Of a stretch of 64,000 nt of DNA, positions 8,404 through 17,687 are shown piece by piece; positions within the stretch are counted from its first letter, which is position 1; each line of letters begins with the position of its first letter. Made by a program: the position numbers and the translations under genes. The notes below the pieces were generated by a model. That model was not told where the DNA came from. It saw only the letters and a program-made list of their open reading frames with translations, and searched no databases. Origin of the DNA: JANSWP01 sp041941305 (GTDB lineage Bacteria; Bacteroidota; Bacteroidia; Chitinophagales; Saprospiraceae); the NCBI GenBank assembly GCA_041941305.1, contig JBGTQJ010000047.1:5824-69823 (forward strand), written 5' to 3'.

Positions 8404-9137
8404 TCCTTCTTATTTTTTGAATGCAACATCTCCTCTGCAAAAGGGAAAACAATAGTCGAATTTTTCTCTGCAGCAATATCAGAAAGGGTCTGGTATAATC
8501 TAAGTTTAATTGCAGAAGGTGATTCATCTATTAATTTTCCAGCCTCCAGTAATTGGTTTGCTGCTTGTTTTTCCGCTTTTGCCAAAATGATTCTTGCTCT
8601 TCTGGAGCGTTCTGCCTCCGCCTGATTTGCCATAGAGCGTTTCATATTTTCAGGCAACTCAATGTCTTTGATTTTTACATCCTGAATAGCGATCCCCCAT
8701 GGTTTTGTTTCTGCCTCTACAATTGTTTGAATATTGTGCCCAATTTCCTCACGTTTAGACAAGATGGTGTCTAGTTCAGCCTTACCACAGACATCTCTAA
8801 GTGCAGCCTGGGAGAGAAGTGTGATGGCAAAATTGTAATCTTCTACTTCAAGCACTGCTTTTTCTGAATCATCTATACGATAAAATAATACGCCGTCAAT
8901 CCTGCATGGCACATTGTCTTGGGTCATGACTTCCTGTGATAGAATGTTGATAGTAATTACTCTAATGTCCACAAATTGAACAGTCTCGACAAGTGGAATT
9001 ATCCAGCTAAATCCAGGTTTTAATATTTTGATATACTTTCCGAATCTGAATTTTAGAGCTCGTTTGTATTCAAATACGATGCGTATGCCACTTAGTAAAA
9101 AAAGTAGGGCGATTCCGGAGATAATGTAGGTTTGCAT
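8400..9137 (-). CDS. Slipin / SPFH (band 7) membrane protein
   Basis: A 245-residue stomatin-like protein. One hydrophobic segment at residues 3-22 is followed by the band 7 domain: EYKRALKFRFGKYIKILKPGFSWIIPLVET, then VRVITINILSQEVMTQDNVPCRIDGVLFYRI and LRDVCGKAELDTILSKREEI. A coiled-coil tail rich in A, E, R and K follows (QAEAERSRRARIILAKAEKQAANQLLEA). Slipins form oligomeric scaffolds in the inner membrane, often beside an NfeD protein; no nfeD gene is adjacent here. A second, longer slipin is encoded at 53445. Confidence 0.85.
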   Translation of the reverse strand: MQTYIISGIALLFLLSGIRIVFEYKRALKFRFGKYIKILKPGFSWIIPLVETVQFVDIRVITINILSQEVMTQDNVPCRIDGVLFYRIDDSEKAVLEVEDYNFAITLLSQAALRDVCGKAELDTILSKREEIGHNIQTIVEAETKPWGIAIQDVKIKDIELPENMKRSMANQAEAERSRRARIILAKAEKQAANQLLEAGKLIDESPSAIKLRLYQTLSDIAAEKNSTIVFPFAEEMLHSKNKKD

Positions 9138-9149
9138 GGTTAGGTTTTT

Positions 9150-9340
9150 AATGAATAATTAATAATGAATAATTATTCATTATTCATCATTAAACATTCG
9201 ATTTTGTTCCAAAATGCATGACGAGTTTCCTCGCCGCACCTGATGGTGCGGCTCGAAAGGGGTTTAAGGGGGCAAACTAGCCCAAATTTGGGCTAGTTTG
9301 CCCCCTTAAACCCACCGTGAGCGCGGCGCTAGCCGCGCGA
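9150..9340. repeat. Cluster of perfect palindromes upstream of purK
   Basis: Four inverted repeats sit next to each other. An AT palindrome (TGAATAATTATTCATTATTCA) spans about 9160-9190. An 8-bp hairpin GCCGCACC/GGTGCGGC is at 9233-9252. A 54-bp perfect palindrome with no loop is at 9260-9313 (half-sites meet at AAATTT, 9284-9289). A 7-bp hairpin GCGCGGC/GCCGCGC is at 9321-9338. GC content is far above the surroundings. The position between divergent genes means it is not a simple terminator of either. Confidence 0.8.
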
Positions 9341-9442
9341 ACTATCCCATCATACAAATTAAAACATTACTAAACATTCCTTACCAAATATACAATATAA
9401 AAGAGACCAATTCTTTTATATTTGCTCCCCTAAAAACGACCT

Positions 9443-10597
9443 ATGAAAAACATAATTCATCCTGAATTTAAGGTAGGAATACTTGGCGGTGGACAATTGG
9501 GCAAAATGCTTTGTCTGTCTGCTCAAAATTGGCATTTACAAACCTGGATTCTGGATGTTTCAAATGATTTTCCCGCAGGCCAGGTTTGTTCCAAATTTGT
9601 TACAGGTAATTTTAAAAATTACGATGATGTTTATTCCTTTGGGAAGCAGGTAGATGTATTGACCATTGAAATTGAACATGTGAACATAGCCGCATTGCAA
9701 CAATTAGAGTCAGAAGGTGTAGTGGTGCATCCGAGCTCTTCAGCGCTAAAAATTATTAAGGACAAAGGACTCCAGAAGCAGTTTTACCAAAAAAATAACT
9801 TGCCGTCCTCCAACTTTGAATTGTACGAGAGTGAAATGCTTGTAAAAGAGCACTTAAAAAATGGTACTTTGCAATATCCCTTTGTTCAAAAATCAAGAAC
9901 AGGTGGATATGACGGTAGAGGAGTGGCTGTAATTCGATCAGAGCAGGATTTGCCAAAATTATTGCCTGGGGCTTGTGTGATAGAAGATTTGGTAGACATT
10001 CAAAAAGAACTGGCTGTAATTGTGGCTAAAAATGAATCAGGAGAGGTACAGTGTTTTCCAGCAGTAGAAATGGAATTGAATCCGGTCGCCAATCTCGTGG
10101 AATTTTTGAGTTGCCCCGCAGATATAACTGATAAAATTGCAGATGAAGCAAAATCATTGGCAAAAGCCACCATTGAAGCCTACGATATTTGTGGATTGTT
10201 GGCTGTTGAATTGTTTTTAACAAATGATAATCAGTTGCTCGTAAATGAGGTAGCTCCCAGAACCCATAATAGTGGCCATCACACAATAGATTCATGTTAT
10301 ACTTCTCAGTTTCAGCAACAATTGCGGGCAATTCTAAATCTACCACTTGGAAGTACCAGGATGTTAAGCCCTTCAATTATGGTTAATCTGTTGGGCGAAG
10401 ACGGCTTCCAAGGTCAAGCCATCTATGAGGGATTGGATCAATGTATGGCTGAAGAGGGCGTGAAAATTCACCTTTATGGAAAAGAAATTACCAAACCTTT
10501 CCGAAAAATGGGACATGCAACTGTTTTGGCAGAAAGCTTAAGCCTTGCACGTGAGAAAGCGCGTTTGGTAAAGGAAAAATTGAAAATAATTGCATAA
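9443..10597 (+). CDS. purK: N5-carboxyaminoimidazole ribonucleotide synthase
   Basis: A 384-residue ATP-grasp enzyme converting AIR, ATP and bicarbonate to N5-CAIR in de novo purine synthesis. Visible are the N-terminal nucleotide-binding start VGILGGGQLGKMLC, the TIEIEHVN motif, PFVQKSRTGGYDGRGVAVI, and the ATP-grasp metal-binding region LLAVELFLTNDNQLLVNEVAPRTHNSGHHTID. Its length is that of normal PurK. The product feeds PurE, encoded 2.6 kb downstream, with a lipoprotein gene on the opposite strand between them. Confidence 0.97.
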   Translation: MKNIIHPEFKVGILGGGQLGKMLCLSAQNWHLQTWILDVSNDFPAGQVCSKFVTGNFKNYDDVYSFGKQVDVLTIEIEHVNIAALQQLESEGVVVHPSSSALKIIKDKGLQKQFYQKNNLPSSNFELYESEMLVKEHLKNGTLQYPFVQKSRTGGYDGRGVAVIRSEQDLPKLLPGACVIEDLVDIQKELAVIVAKNESGEVQCFPAVEMELNPVANLVEFLSCPADITDKIADEAKSLAKATIEAYDICGLLAVELFLTNDNQLLVNEVAPRTHNSGHHTIDSCYTSQFQQQLRAILNLPLGSTRMLSPSIMVNLLGEDGFQGQAIYEGLDQCMAEEGVKIHLYGKEITKPFRKMGHATVLAESLSLAREKARLVKEKLKIIA

Positions 10598-10605
10598 GAG
10601 GATAC

Positions 10606-13068
10606 TTATTCAATAATTTCAATTTCAACAACATTAGACCTTAACTTAAAATTTCGGTTTGGACCTCCCCATTCAACACTAATTTGATATTTACCTTTCG
10701 GTAGAAAAAATGCTCCAGGTAGATAATTTCTTCTGCTACGAACATTTTTGGTTATATCCAATGTTTCTGAATAAACTTGTCCAGGTGAGAGGGTCAATTC
10801 ATAAAATTCTTTTTCGAGAGTTTGGTATAGCTGCCTGAAGAGGTCTTCATTATCTTTCTTTTTTCCTTTCGATCCTTTTACTTTGACAATAAAGTTGTTC
10901 GAAGTCTTATAAACAGGTAATCTCCTTGCCATTGAACTTATTGCTTTTCTTTTAAGAGTAGCCGATAAAATAATGGGTTCATTCTTTGTGAAAATTCGTT
11001 TTGGAGCTTTTAATTGAATGTCCCACATACGCTTTTCTATTTCTCGATATAGATACTGTTTTTTATGTGTTATTGATTGTATGTCATCGTAATTTGGGAA
11101 GTAAATCTGCAGACTATCTAAATAATCAATGGATTGTTTAATACACCAAATTTTTTCAGATTCCACACAAGGTAAGTACATATAATGTTGAGATATAGCC
11201 CGGTAGACTTCGGGCAACACCTTAGATTTTGGATACTTTTTAATAAAACTTTTGTAATATTCAATGCATTCCAGATAGCCTTTAAATTCTCCACAAGGGT
11301 CTTGCTCCCCACAATATTTTTTCAACTTCCATTCTGCCTGACTTGCAAAAGGGCTTTCTGGAAATAAATTAAGCAACTGCTGATATTCGGAGTTGGCGAG
11401 GCTTAGATCTCTGAAATAATTCCCCAGGAACCAATCGTATTGAAGCATTTGTTCAAGAATAATTCCTTTTGACCACAATCTTTCATCCTGAGGAATTGCC
11501 AAAGCGTGAAGGCTGTCTAGTGAAATTTTTGCTTTTTTAAGGTATTCTACATTTTTTTCAAATACTTCATTTCTTCCCTCAGAACATTGACCATCCAACT
11601 TTTCATAAAAAATCAAAGCATCATCAATTAAACCTTTTTTTGCTTTTGCCTTAACCAATCCTTGATAGATAGGAACCAAAAACCTACAAGATAGTGTAGA
11701 ATCTTCTAGGAATTTTAATGTAGAATTTTGGAATCGCTCACTGTATTGAATTTGATTTGAGATTCCTTGTGAAAGATTTTTTAAACGCTTTTGTAATTCC
11801 TTATCTGGATGGTCACCAAACCTTTTATAAACAATATTGATATTTTGCAGATATTTTGGAAAGTCTTCAATATCATACAATTTTAGACTTCTCAACAATT
11901 GATTAAATGCTTCCAGAGGAGAAATTTTTATTGAAATGGATTGTAGATTTTTTAATAAATCGTATTTGTCATTCAAAATAACCTGATTGGAGCAAATTCT
12001 TACAATTATGTCTCCTTCAATAATTAGTTGTTTAAGGTCATATTCCTTTTCCACGAGTCTCAACTCAAAATATTCTTCCATGCATTTGTCAAAAATATGC
12101 ATGCCATTTTTTCCATAAATCCAAATATGATACTTATCAAACGCGACATTCTCCATTTTAAGATCCCTAATTTTATTTTTTTTATAATCAATTAGGTGAC
12201 CCTCATCTATATTAAATCTACCAATAGAATTATTTCTGTAATACCAAACATCAGAACCATCCAAATCCAAATGGTTAGCCCAGACTTTATAAATTGGTAG
12301 TTGATAGGATTCAGATCCTTTTTTCCATACCGGGTAAGATAAATGGGGCACTATTTCCAACCTTACTGAATCATTTTTTAAGGTTTTGATTGGAAATTTT
12401 TCGTCTGTAAAAATTGGAATGATTTCAAGGGTATTTAAGTCTAACTGATATTTGTTGTTGATATTGATTTTTCCATCACTTACCATATTTATATTTTGGC
12501 AATTCACACTTTTCAAGTCTGGAATATGTATCAAAGTATCTCTTGCTCTTTCATACAGCAGTAAACCATATGGAAATCCAAAGCAAATATGATTTTTATT
12601 TGCCAAAGCTGCTGATATGGAACCAAGCCCTGTCATGGGAAATAATTTCTCTTGATTAAAATCATACCTGATTAAATTCTTCCTGTTATCTGAAAACCAA
12701 AATGAATTGGACAAAGAATCAAAAAAAGTGTGTTCCTTCCTTATGTTATTGGGGAAATCATAGGGTATGGTTGACTTAAGTGGATATACTTTTAACGATT
12801 CCAAATTAATTTCCAAGGGAATACCATAATGGAAAACCCAGATTCTGTTTTTGTGTATTGGCGAAAACCTCCACCATTTAATCTGATTGATCATTAAGGC
12901 AGAATCAATTGGGATGTAAATTGTAGTGTCCTGAATTGGAAAGGGTACCTCAATGTTTAATGAAATTGGGGCTTCCGAAGGATTATTCGATGGTGTTTCA
13001 GTACAATTTAGAAGTGAAAAAAATGTAAGGATGATCAAAATTGATAAAAGATGCTGAAATACTTTCAT
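10606..13068 (-). CDS. Large lipoprotein with propeller-like N-half and helical repeat C-half
   Basis: An 820-residue protein I cannot name. The N-terminus is a lipoprotein signal (hydrophobic residues 7-20, lipobox FSLLNC with Cys22). Residues 60-350 contain repeated short beta segments of the kind DVWYYRNNSIGRFNIDEG and FWFSDNRKNLIRYDFNQ, which suggests a beta-propeller. Residues 400-650 are helical with TPR-like spacing (LSRFLVPIYQGLVKAKAKKGLIDDA, YFRDLSLANSEYQQLLNLFPESPFASQAEWKLKKYCG). The C-terminus is beta-rich. It lies between purK and purE, antisense to both, and ends 8 bases after purK. A purine link is not implied. Confidence 0.8.
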   Translation of the reverse strand: MKVFQHLLSILIILTFFSLLNCTETPSNNPSEAPISLNIEVPFPIQDTTIYIPIDSALMINQIKWWRFSPIHKNRIWVFHYGIPLEINLESLKVYPLKSTIPYDFPNNIRKEHTFFDSLSNSFWFSDNRKNLIRYDFNQEKLFPMTGLGSISAALANKNHICFGFPYGLLLYERARDTLIHIPDLKSVNCQNINMVSDGKININNKYQLDLNTLEIIPIFTDEKFPIKTLKNDSVRLEIVPHLSYPVWKKGSESYQLPIYKVWANHLDLDGSDVWYYRNNSIGRFNIDEGHLIDYKKNKIRDLKMENVAFDKYHIWIYGKNGMHIFDKCMEEYFELRLVEKEYDLKQLIIEGDIIVRICSNQVILNDKYDLLKNLQSISIKISPLEAFNQLLRSLKLYDIEDFPKYLQNINIVYKRFGDHPDKELQKRLKNLSQGISNQIQYSERFQNSTLKFLEDSTLSCRFLVPIYQGLVKAKAKKGLIDDALIFYEKLDGQCSEGRNEVFEKNVEYLKKAKISLDSLHALAIPQDERLWSKGIILEQMLQYDWFLGNYFRDLSLANSEYQQLLNLFPESPFASQAEWKLKKYCGEQDPCGEFKGYLECIEYYKSFIKKYPKSKVLPEVYRAISQHYMYLPCVESEKIWCIKQSIDYLDSLQIYFPNYDDIQSITHKKQYLYREIEKRMWDIQLKAPKRIFTKNEPIILSATLKRKAISSMARRLPVYKTSNNFIVKVKGSKGKKKDNEDLFRQLYQTLEKEFYELTLSPGQVYSETLDITKNVRSRRNYLPGAFFLPKGKYQISVEWGGPNRNFKLRSNVVEIEIIE

Positions 13069-13234
13069 GCTGTTTTTTTAGTCAATTTATTTGAATAATG
13101 TTGTTGAGTAAATCACAAATGATTGTCAGTATGCTGTAAATTATTATTCGTATGAAAAAATGGTAAGAAATGCTTTTTTTTGCACGGAAAAGCCAGATCC
13201 AGTTTTCCATTTTATAAAAAATTAAAATTGTTCT

Positions 13235-13741
13235 ATGGTAAGCATCATTATGGGATCCGATTCTGATTTGCCAATTATGCGGCAGGCAGCGGATATCTTG
13301 AAAGAGCTGGGTGTTCAATTCGAATTAACGGTTGTTTCTGCTCATCGTACGCCAAAACGCATGTTTGATTTTGCTCAAAATGCGCATAAAAGAGGCATTA
13401 AAGTTATCATCGCAGGGGCTGGCGGGGCAGCTCACTTGCCAGGCATGGTAGCGTCCCTGACACCATTACCTGTTATAGGTGTGCCTATTAAGTCCTCTAA
13501 TTCCATAGATGGTTGGGATTCTGTTTTGTCCATTTTGCAAATGCCCAATGGCGTACCAGTTGCAACCGTGGCCTTAAATGCCGCCAAAAATGCGGGAATA
13601 TTGGCAGCTCAGATATTAGGTACAAGTGATGGAAAGTTACTGGAAAGAAATTTGTCTTATAAGCAGGAATTGGCAGCTGGGGTTGCGAAGAAGTATGAAA
13701 AACTGGAGCAAGTTGGGTATGAAAATTACCGGAAAGACTAA
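13235..13741 (+). CDS. purE: N5-CAIR mutase (class I PurE)
   Basis: A 168-residue enzyme moving the carboxyl group of N5-CAIR to give CAIR. The start VSIIMGSDSDLPIM, the SAHRTPKRM motif with the catalytic His, and GAGGAAHLPGMVASLTPLPVIGVPI followed by the Ser- and Gly-rich DGWDSVLSILQMPNGVPVATV stretch are diagnostic of class I PurE. The C-terminal tail is slightly longer than that of E. coli PurE. A perfect 22-bp hairpin terminator begins at its stop codon. Confidence 0.97.
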   Translation: MVSIIMGSDSDLPIMRQAADILKELGVQFELTVVSAHRTPKRMFDFAQNAHKRGIKVIIAGAGGAAHLPGMVASLTPLPVIGVPIKSSNSIDGWDSVLSILQMPNGVPVATVALNAAKNAGILAAQILGTSDGKLLERNLSYKQELAAGVAKKYEKLEQVGYENYRKD

Positions 13742-13788
13742 GCATAAAAAAAGGGCAAAACATGAAGTTTTGCCCTTTTTTTATGCTT
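13740..13788. terminator. Bidirectional terminator between purE and the TlpA-like gene
   Basis: A perfect 22-bp inverted repeat (13740-13761 and 13767-13788) with a 5-nt loop ATGAA. The stem core GGGCAAAAC/GTTTTGCCC is flanked by A7 on one side and T7 on the other, so it can terminate transcripts from both convergent genes. Confidence 0.92.
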
Positions 13789-13800
13789 AGAAAGGAAGGA

Positions 13801-14940
13801 TTACAGTACTTGCAAGAGTGCTTCTTCAATCTGATGTGCACCTCTCAAATTTATTGCTGCAATATTCCCCTCTCTATCGATGAGGAAAGTTCTTGGAATT
13901 CCAGACACTCCATATTGCCTTGCAGGAGCACACTCCCATTTTTTCAGGTCACTTACATGGTAGTCCCATTCCAGTTTATCTGCTTCAATTGCTTTTACCC
14001 AACGGTCTTTCTGTTGGTTTTTGTAATCGTTGATTTTTGCCTGGTCTCCTCCAAAACGAGCTTCTGTTCTGGAATCCATTCCATCAAGAGAAACACTGAA
14101 TACAGTGAAACCTTGTTCCTTGTATTTTTTATAAATCTTCACAACATTCGGATTTTCCATCCGACATGGACGGCACCAACTGGCCCAGAAATCAAGCAGT
14201 ACTACCTGCCCTCTCAAATCTGACAGCTTGAAATTTTTGCCTTTAGGATCCGGTAGGCTAATGTCCGGAGCCTCTTGACGATTGGCGGCTTCTACAAATT
14301 GGTAGCCTTTGCCACCTGCCTGAACTTTTGTCATATTGGCGATCATGGCATTGTATTCATTCACATAAGGTGAACTGGGAAAAGCCTGAGCTACCCTTGC
14401 TTGCGCTTTTTTGTGTATATCTACAAATCGACGATTATTCAAGGCTTGCACTGCTACCAACATGGCTACGAGAGGATTGGAAGTCGTATCAACGAAGGTT
14501 TTCAAATCTTCTGAAGTATACTTTTGAGCAACCAGTCCCTGATAAATATTGCGATAGGTTGTAGAACTGGCAGAACCATAAATTTCATAATTGTGATTTT
14601 GAATGGTCGTTAGGTCGCCGTTGATGGTGACCAGCTTTTCTGTACCATCCAATACAAAGTTGATCCTTTTAGCTCCAATTCTCAATCGATAAATGCCAGC
14701 ATCCAAACCATCAGGAAACTCCATACTATAATTTCCAGATGCATCAATGTCTGCTTTGGAAAGAATATTATTGGCACCAGATCCCATAGATGCTTTATCC
14801 AAAAAGATTTGCATGTTGCCTGCATTTTTGATCAGTCCCTGAATTGCGGAACCTGACCCCGAGTAGGCAGTTGTATTGGCACATTGCAGTCCAAAAAGAG
14901 CAAGGGCAATAGCGAGTAGGAAAGTGATTCTATGTTTCAT
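13801..14940 (-). CDS. TlpA-like thiol-disulfide protein with DUF4369 domain
   Basis: A 379-residue protein starting at MKHRITFLL (an ATG nine bases upstream is an alternative). The signal ends in LFGLQC, a probable lipobox, so it is likely membrane-anchored on the periplasmic side. Residues 30-130 match the DUF4369 beta domain (IQGLIKNAGNMQIFLDKA, MEFPDGLDAGIYRLRIG). A helical linker leads to a thioredoxin domain with PDISLPDPKGKNFKLSDLRG and the redox motif WASWCRPC. Such proteins reduce disulfides in the periplasm, for cytochrome maturation or stress repair. It is monocistronic, with a shared terminator at 13740. Confidence 0.88.
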   Translation of the reverse strand: MKHRITFLLAIALALFGLQCANTTAYSGSGSAIQGLIKNAGNMQIFLDKASMGSGANNILSKADIDASGNYSMEFPDGLDAGIYRLRIGAKRINFVLDGTEKLVTINGDLTTIQNHNYEIYGSASSTTYRNIYQGLVAQKYTSEDLKTFVDTTSNPLVAMLVAVQALNNRRFVDIHKKAQARVAQAFPSSPYVNEYNAMIANMTKVQAGGKGYQFVEAANRQEAPDISLPDPKGKNFKLSDLRGQVVLLDFWASWCRPCRMENPNVVKIYKKYKEQGFTVFSVSLDGMDSRTEARFGGDQAKINDYKNQQKDRWVKAIEADKLEWDYHVSDLKKWECAPARQYGVSGIPRTFLIDREGNIAAINLRGAHQIEEALLQVL

Positions 14941-15095
14941 GTTCAACAAGGATATTTATGATGATTATATTTATTGTATTGCTTAAAAATATAAACAAGC
15001 TCTAAGCTGAATATTTGTGTAATAGCAACAAATCGGCTCAAAAATAGCTATATAACAATAGGAGAATATAACGATAGCTCAATTTTCAAGAAAAT

Positions 15096-17330
15096 TTAAC
15101 TTTCCAGCTTTTCAGAAAGGGTATTTTCATAAATAGATTTCCAACTGTCAATAGGTCCAAAATTTTCTTCATCTATCACTGCCTCATTTCCAAAAACTTC
15201 GCCAAGTTTAGTGAAAGAAACGTTATGAGAAATGAGAAAGTTTTGAAGATCGTCTTCCCGACTGTCTTGGATACTAATAACAATTCTACTCTGACTTTCA
15301 CCAAACAAAAAAGCATCCTTTCGGAAAGTCTCAACGGTTTCAACCTTAAAACCCAGACCTCTAACCATTGCACACTCCAACAAAGTTACAAAAAGGCCTC
15401 CTTCTGAAACGTCGTGAACCGACTCTACCATGCCCAAATGAATTAATTCCACTATTCTTTGCTGAATTTCATATTCTTCGTGCAAATCAAAGTGAGGAAC
15501 GGGGGAATGTTCCACCTGGTGCCACTGCTTCAGGTATTCAGAACTACCGACATCATTGTAAGAATTGCCCAACATATAAATCAAATCTCCAACTCCTTTA
15601 AAATCCATTGACATTTGCAATTCAAGGTCATCCAAAATACCCAGCATACCTATTGTAGGGGTTGGAAATATTGGTTCAGTATGATTTTCATAAACTGATT
15701 GGTTGTAAAAACTAACATTACCTCCGGTCACTGGTGTCTCAAATTTCCGGCAGGCATCGCCCATTCCTTTAACCGCATGTACAAACTGCCAATACACTTC
15801 CGGATCGTATGGATTGCCAAAATTTAAGCAATTGGTAATAGCGACAGGTCGGGCGCCAGAACAAATGATGTTTCTGGATGCCTCTGCAACTGCAATCATT
15901 GCCCCTACATAGGGATCTGCGTAAACATAACTTGGGTTACAATCTGTGGTCAGCGCCAGGGCTTTTTTAGATCCTTTTATTCTCACAACTGCAGCATCAG
16001 AAGGTGCCAGGGTATTGATAGCATTGGTACCTACAGTAGAGTCATACTGCTCAAAGATCCATCTGCGAGAGACGATATTAGGAGCAGCCATGATTTTTCT
16101 GGCTACTTTTTTTAAATCTTTGGGTACTTGCAATCTTTTGGTACTAAAGCGCTGATTCTTTTTGAGGTATTCCGGTTTTTTGAATGCTCTTTCATAAATG
16201 GGTGCGCCACCACCCAGAACTAAACTATTTGCAGATATATCAGCGATTTTTTCACCCTCAAAGTAAAACTCCAATTGCCCGGTTTCAGTGACTACGCCAA
16301 TTTGTTCACATTCCAAATCCCATTTTTCAAATACATCGTATAGGATCTGTTCTTCCCCCAATTTTCCGACAATTAACATTCTCTCCTGACTCTCTGATAT
16401 TAATATTTCATGAGGGTTCATTTTCTCTTGCCTGGTAGGTACCCTGTTCAGGTATATCTTCATTCCCGTTTTGCTTCTTGCACACATTTCAGCAGTTGAA
16501 CAAGTAATGCCTGCGGCACCCATATCTTGCATCCCTACGATTGCTCCGGATTTCAAAACCTCTAAGGTCGCTTCCAGCAATAATTTTTCCTGAAAAGGAT
16601 CTCCAACTTGCACTGATGGCAAATCCTTGGCGGAATCTTGTGTTAGATCGGCAGACGCAAAGGTAGCTCCATGAATCCCATCTTTCCCTGTTCGGCTGCC
16701 TACAATAAATACCGGATTGCCAGGCCCGTCAGCAACAGCAGAAATCGTTTCTCCAATCTTCACAATGCCAACCGACATAGCATTTACAAGTATATTTTGG
16801 TTGTAACAGGATTCAAAATATACTTCTCCACCCACTGTTGGAATGCCCAGACAGTTGCCATAATCACCAATGCCTTTTACTACGCCGTTGACCAAATGTT
16901 TAGTGTGATTGGAGTCAATGTCCCCGAAACGAAGTGAATTGAGCGTTGCAACAGGTCTTGCACCCATTGTGAAAATATCTCTGTGAATTCCACCTACACC
17001 GGTAGCAGCTCCCTGATAGGGCTCAATAGCTGATGGGTGGTTGTGCGATTCGATCTTAAATGCACAGGCCAAGCCATCTCCAATATCTACTAAACCAGCA
17101 TTTTCTTCACCTGCCTCTGCGAGTATTCGTTTTCCGTGTTTGGGAAGGGTTTTTAGCCAAAGAATGGAATTTTTATAAGAACAATGCTCTGACCACATTA
17201 CCGCAAACATGCTTAACTCTGTATAGTTTGGAACTCTTCCCAAAATCTCTTGTATTCGCTCAAATTCCTCAGATGTTAAACCCAGATTTTTTGCCGTTTC
17301 CGTATTTATTTGTGGTTCTGTTAGTTGCAT
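15096..17330 (-). CDS. purL: Phosphoribosylformylglycinamidine synthase, large subunit (short PurL form)
   Basis: A 744-residue enzyme making FGAM from FGAR, ATP and ammonia. It is the short form without a fused glutaminase, so it should need separate PurQ and PurS, which are not in the window. Visible motifs are MFAVMWSEHCSYKNS, AFKIESHNHPSAIEPYQGAATGVGGI, GARPVATLNSLRFG, GMQDMGAAGITCSTAEMCA and TGGNVSFYNQS. The Met at 17330 (MQLTEPQI) is chosen because the extra 31 upstream residues are low-complexity and not family-like; the resulting length matches Bacillus PurL. Confidence 0.95.
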   Translation of the reverse strand: MQLTEPQINTETAKNLGLTSEEFERIQEILGRVPNYTELSMFAVMWSEHCSYKNSILWLKTLPKHGKRILAEAGEENAGLVDIGDGLACAFKIESHNHPSAIEPYQGAATGVGGIHRDIFTMGARPVATLNSLRFGDIDSNHTKHLVNGVVKGIGDYGNCLGIPTVGGEVYFESCYNQNILVNAMSVGIVKIGETISAVADGPGNPVFIVGSRTGKDGIHGATFASADLTQDSAKDLPSVQVGDPFQEKLLLEATLEVLKSGAIVGMQDMGAAGITCSTAEMCARSKTGMKIYLNRVPTRQEKMNPHEILISESQERMLIVGKLGEEQILYDVFEKWDLECEQIGVVTETGQLEFYFEGEKIADISANSLVLGGGAPIYERAFKKPEYLKKNQRFSTKRLQVPKDLKKVARKIMAAPNIVSRRWIFEQYDSTVGTNAINTLAPSDAAVVRIKGSKKALALTTDCNPSYVYADPYVGAMIAVAEASRNIICSGARPVAITNCLNFGNPYDPEVYWQFVHAVKGMGDACRKFETPVTGGNVSFYNQSVYENHTEPIFPTPTIGMLGILDDLELQMSMDFKGVGDLIYMLGNSYNDVGSSEYLKQWHQVEHSPVPHFDLHEEYEIQQRIVELIHLGMVESVHDVSEGGLFVTLLECAMVRGLGFKVETVETFRKDAFLFGESQSRIVISIQDSREDDLQNFLISHNVSFTKLGEVFGNEAVIDEENFGPIDSWKSIYENTLSEKLES

Positions 17331-17687
17331 GAAAATGGTTGTCAAAGGCTGCTTTTTCAAAAAGAGCTGCAAAGATAATGGAATGTGTGAATGTGTAAGC
17401 GTTTGAGTAGGTGAATGTTCCAATCTTTTAAGGATTGATAAAATTCCGGAGATTTTTTAAAAGTTAAATTCGCTTTCAGGTTTAAGGTGTAAGATCCATC
17501 TTCAAATTCTAGATTATTCCTAATTTTAGGTCAAAGCAGGAGTAGAAGCCTAGTTTTATCAAGTCAAATTAATACAACATTTGTTAGTTTAGACTTCGCA
17601 CCCACACTCCCTTTGCGAGTCGCGCGCAGCGCGACGAGCTACATGTCAAAAAACCTTTTACACAAAGTACTAAGCATTTAAGATAAA
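17331..17687. other. Intergenic region with one GC-rich palindromic element
   Basis: About 350 bases between purL and the second hybrid regulator, which are divergent. Apart from the 25-bp GC-rich element at 17616-17640 described separately, I see no gene, tRNA or clear promoter. Confidence 0.4.
17616..17640 (+). repeat. GC-rich dispersed palindromic repeat, copy 1
   Basis: A 25-bp sequence starting CGAGTCGCGC and ending GCGACGAGCT, identical in reverse complement to 55194-55218. About 30 bases of the right flank are also alike (AAAAAACCTTTTACACAAAGTA here against AAAAAACTTTTTACACAATGTA there, with small differences). The core can fold as CGTCGCGC/GCGCGCGACG-type hairpins. It lies 48 bases ahead of the GTG start of the hybrid regulator. 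Confidence 0.75.

Noticed and set aside
9756..10376. Minus-strand frames opposite purK
   Set aside because: Shadows of the well-supported purK frame.
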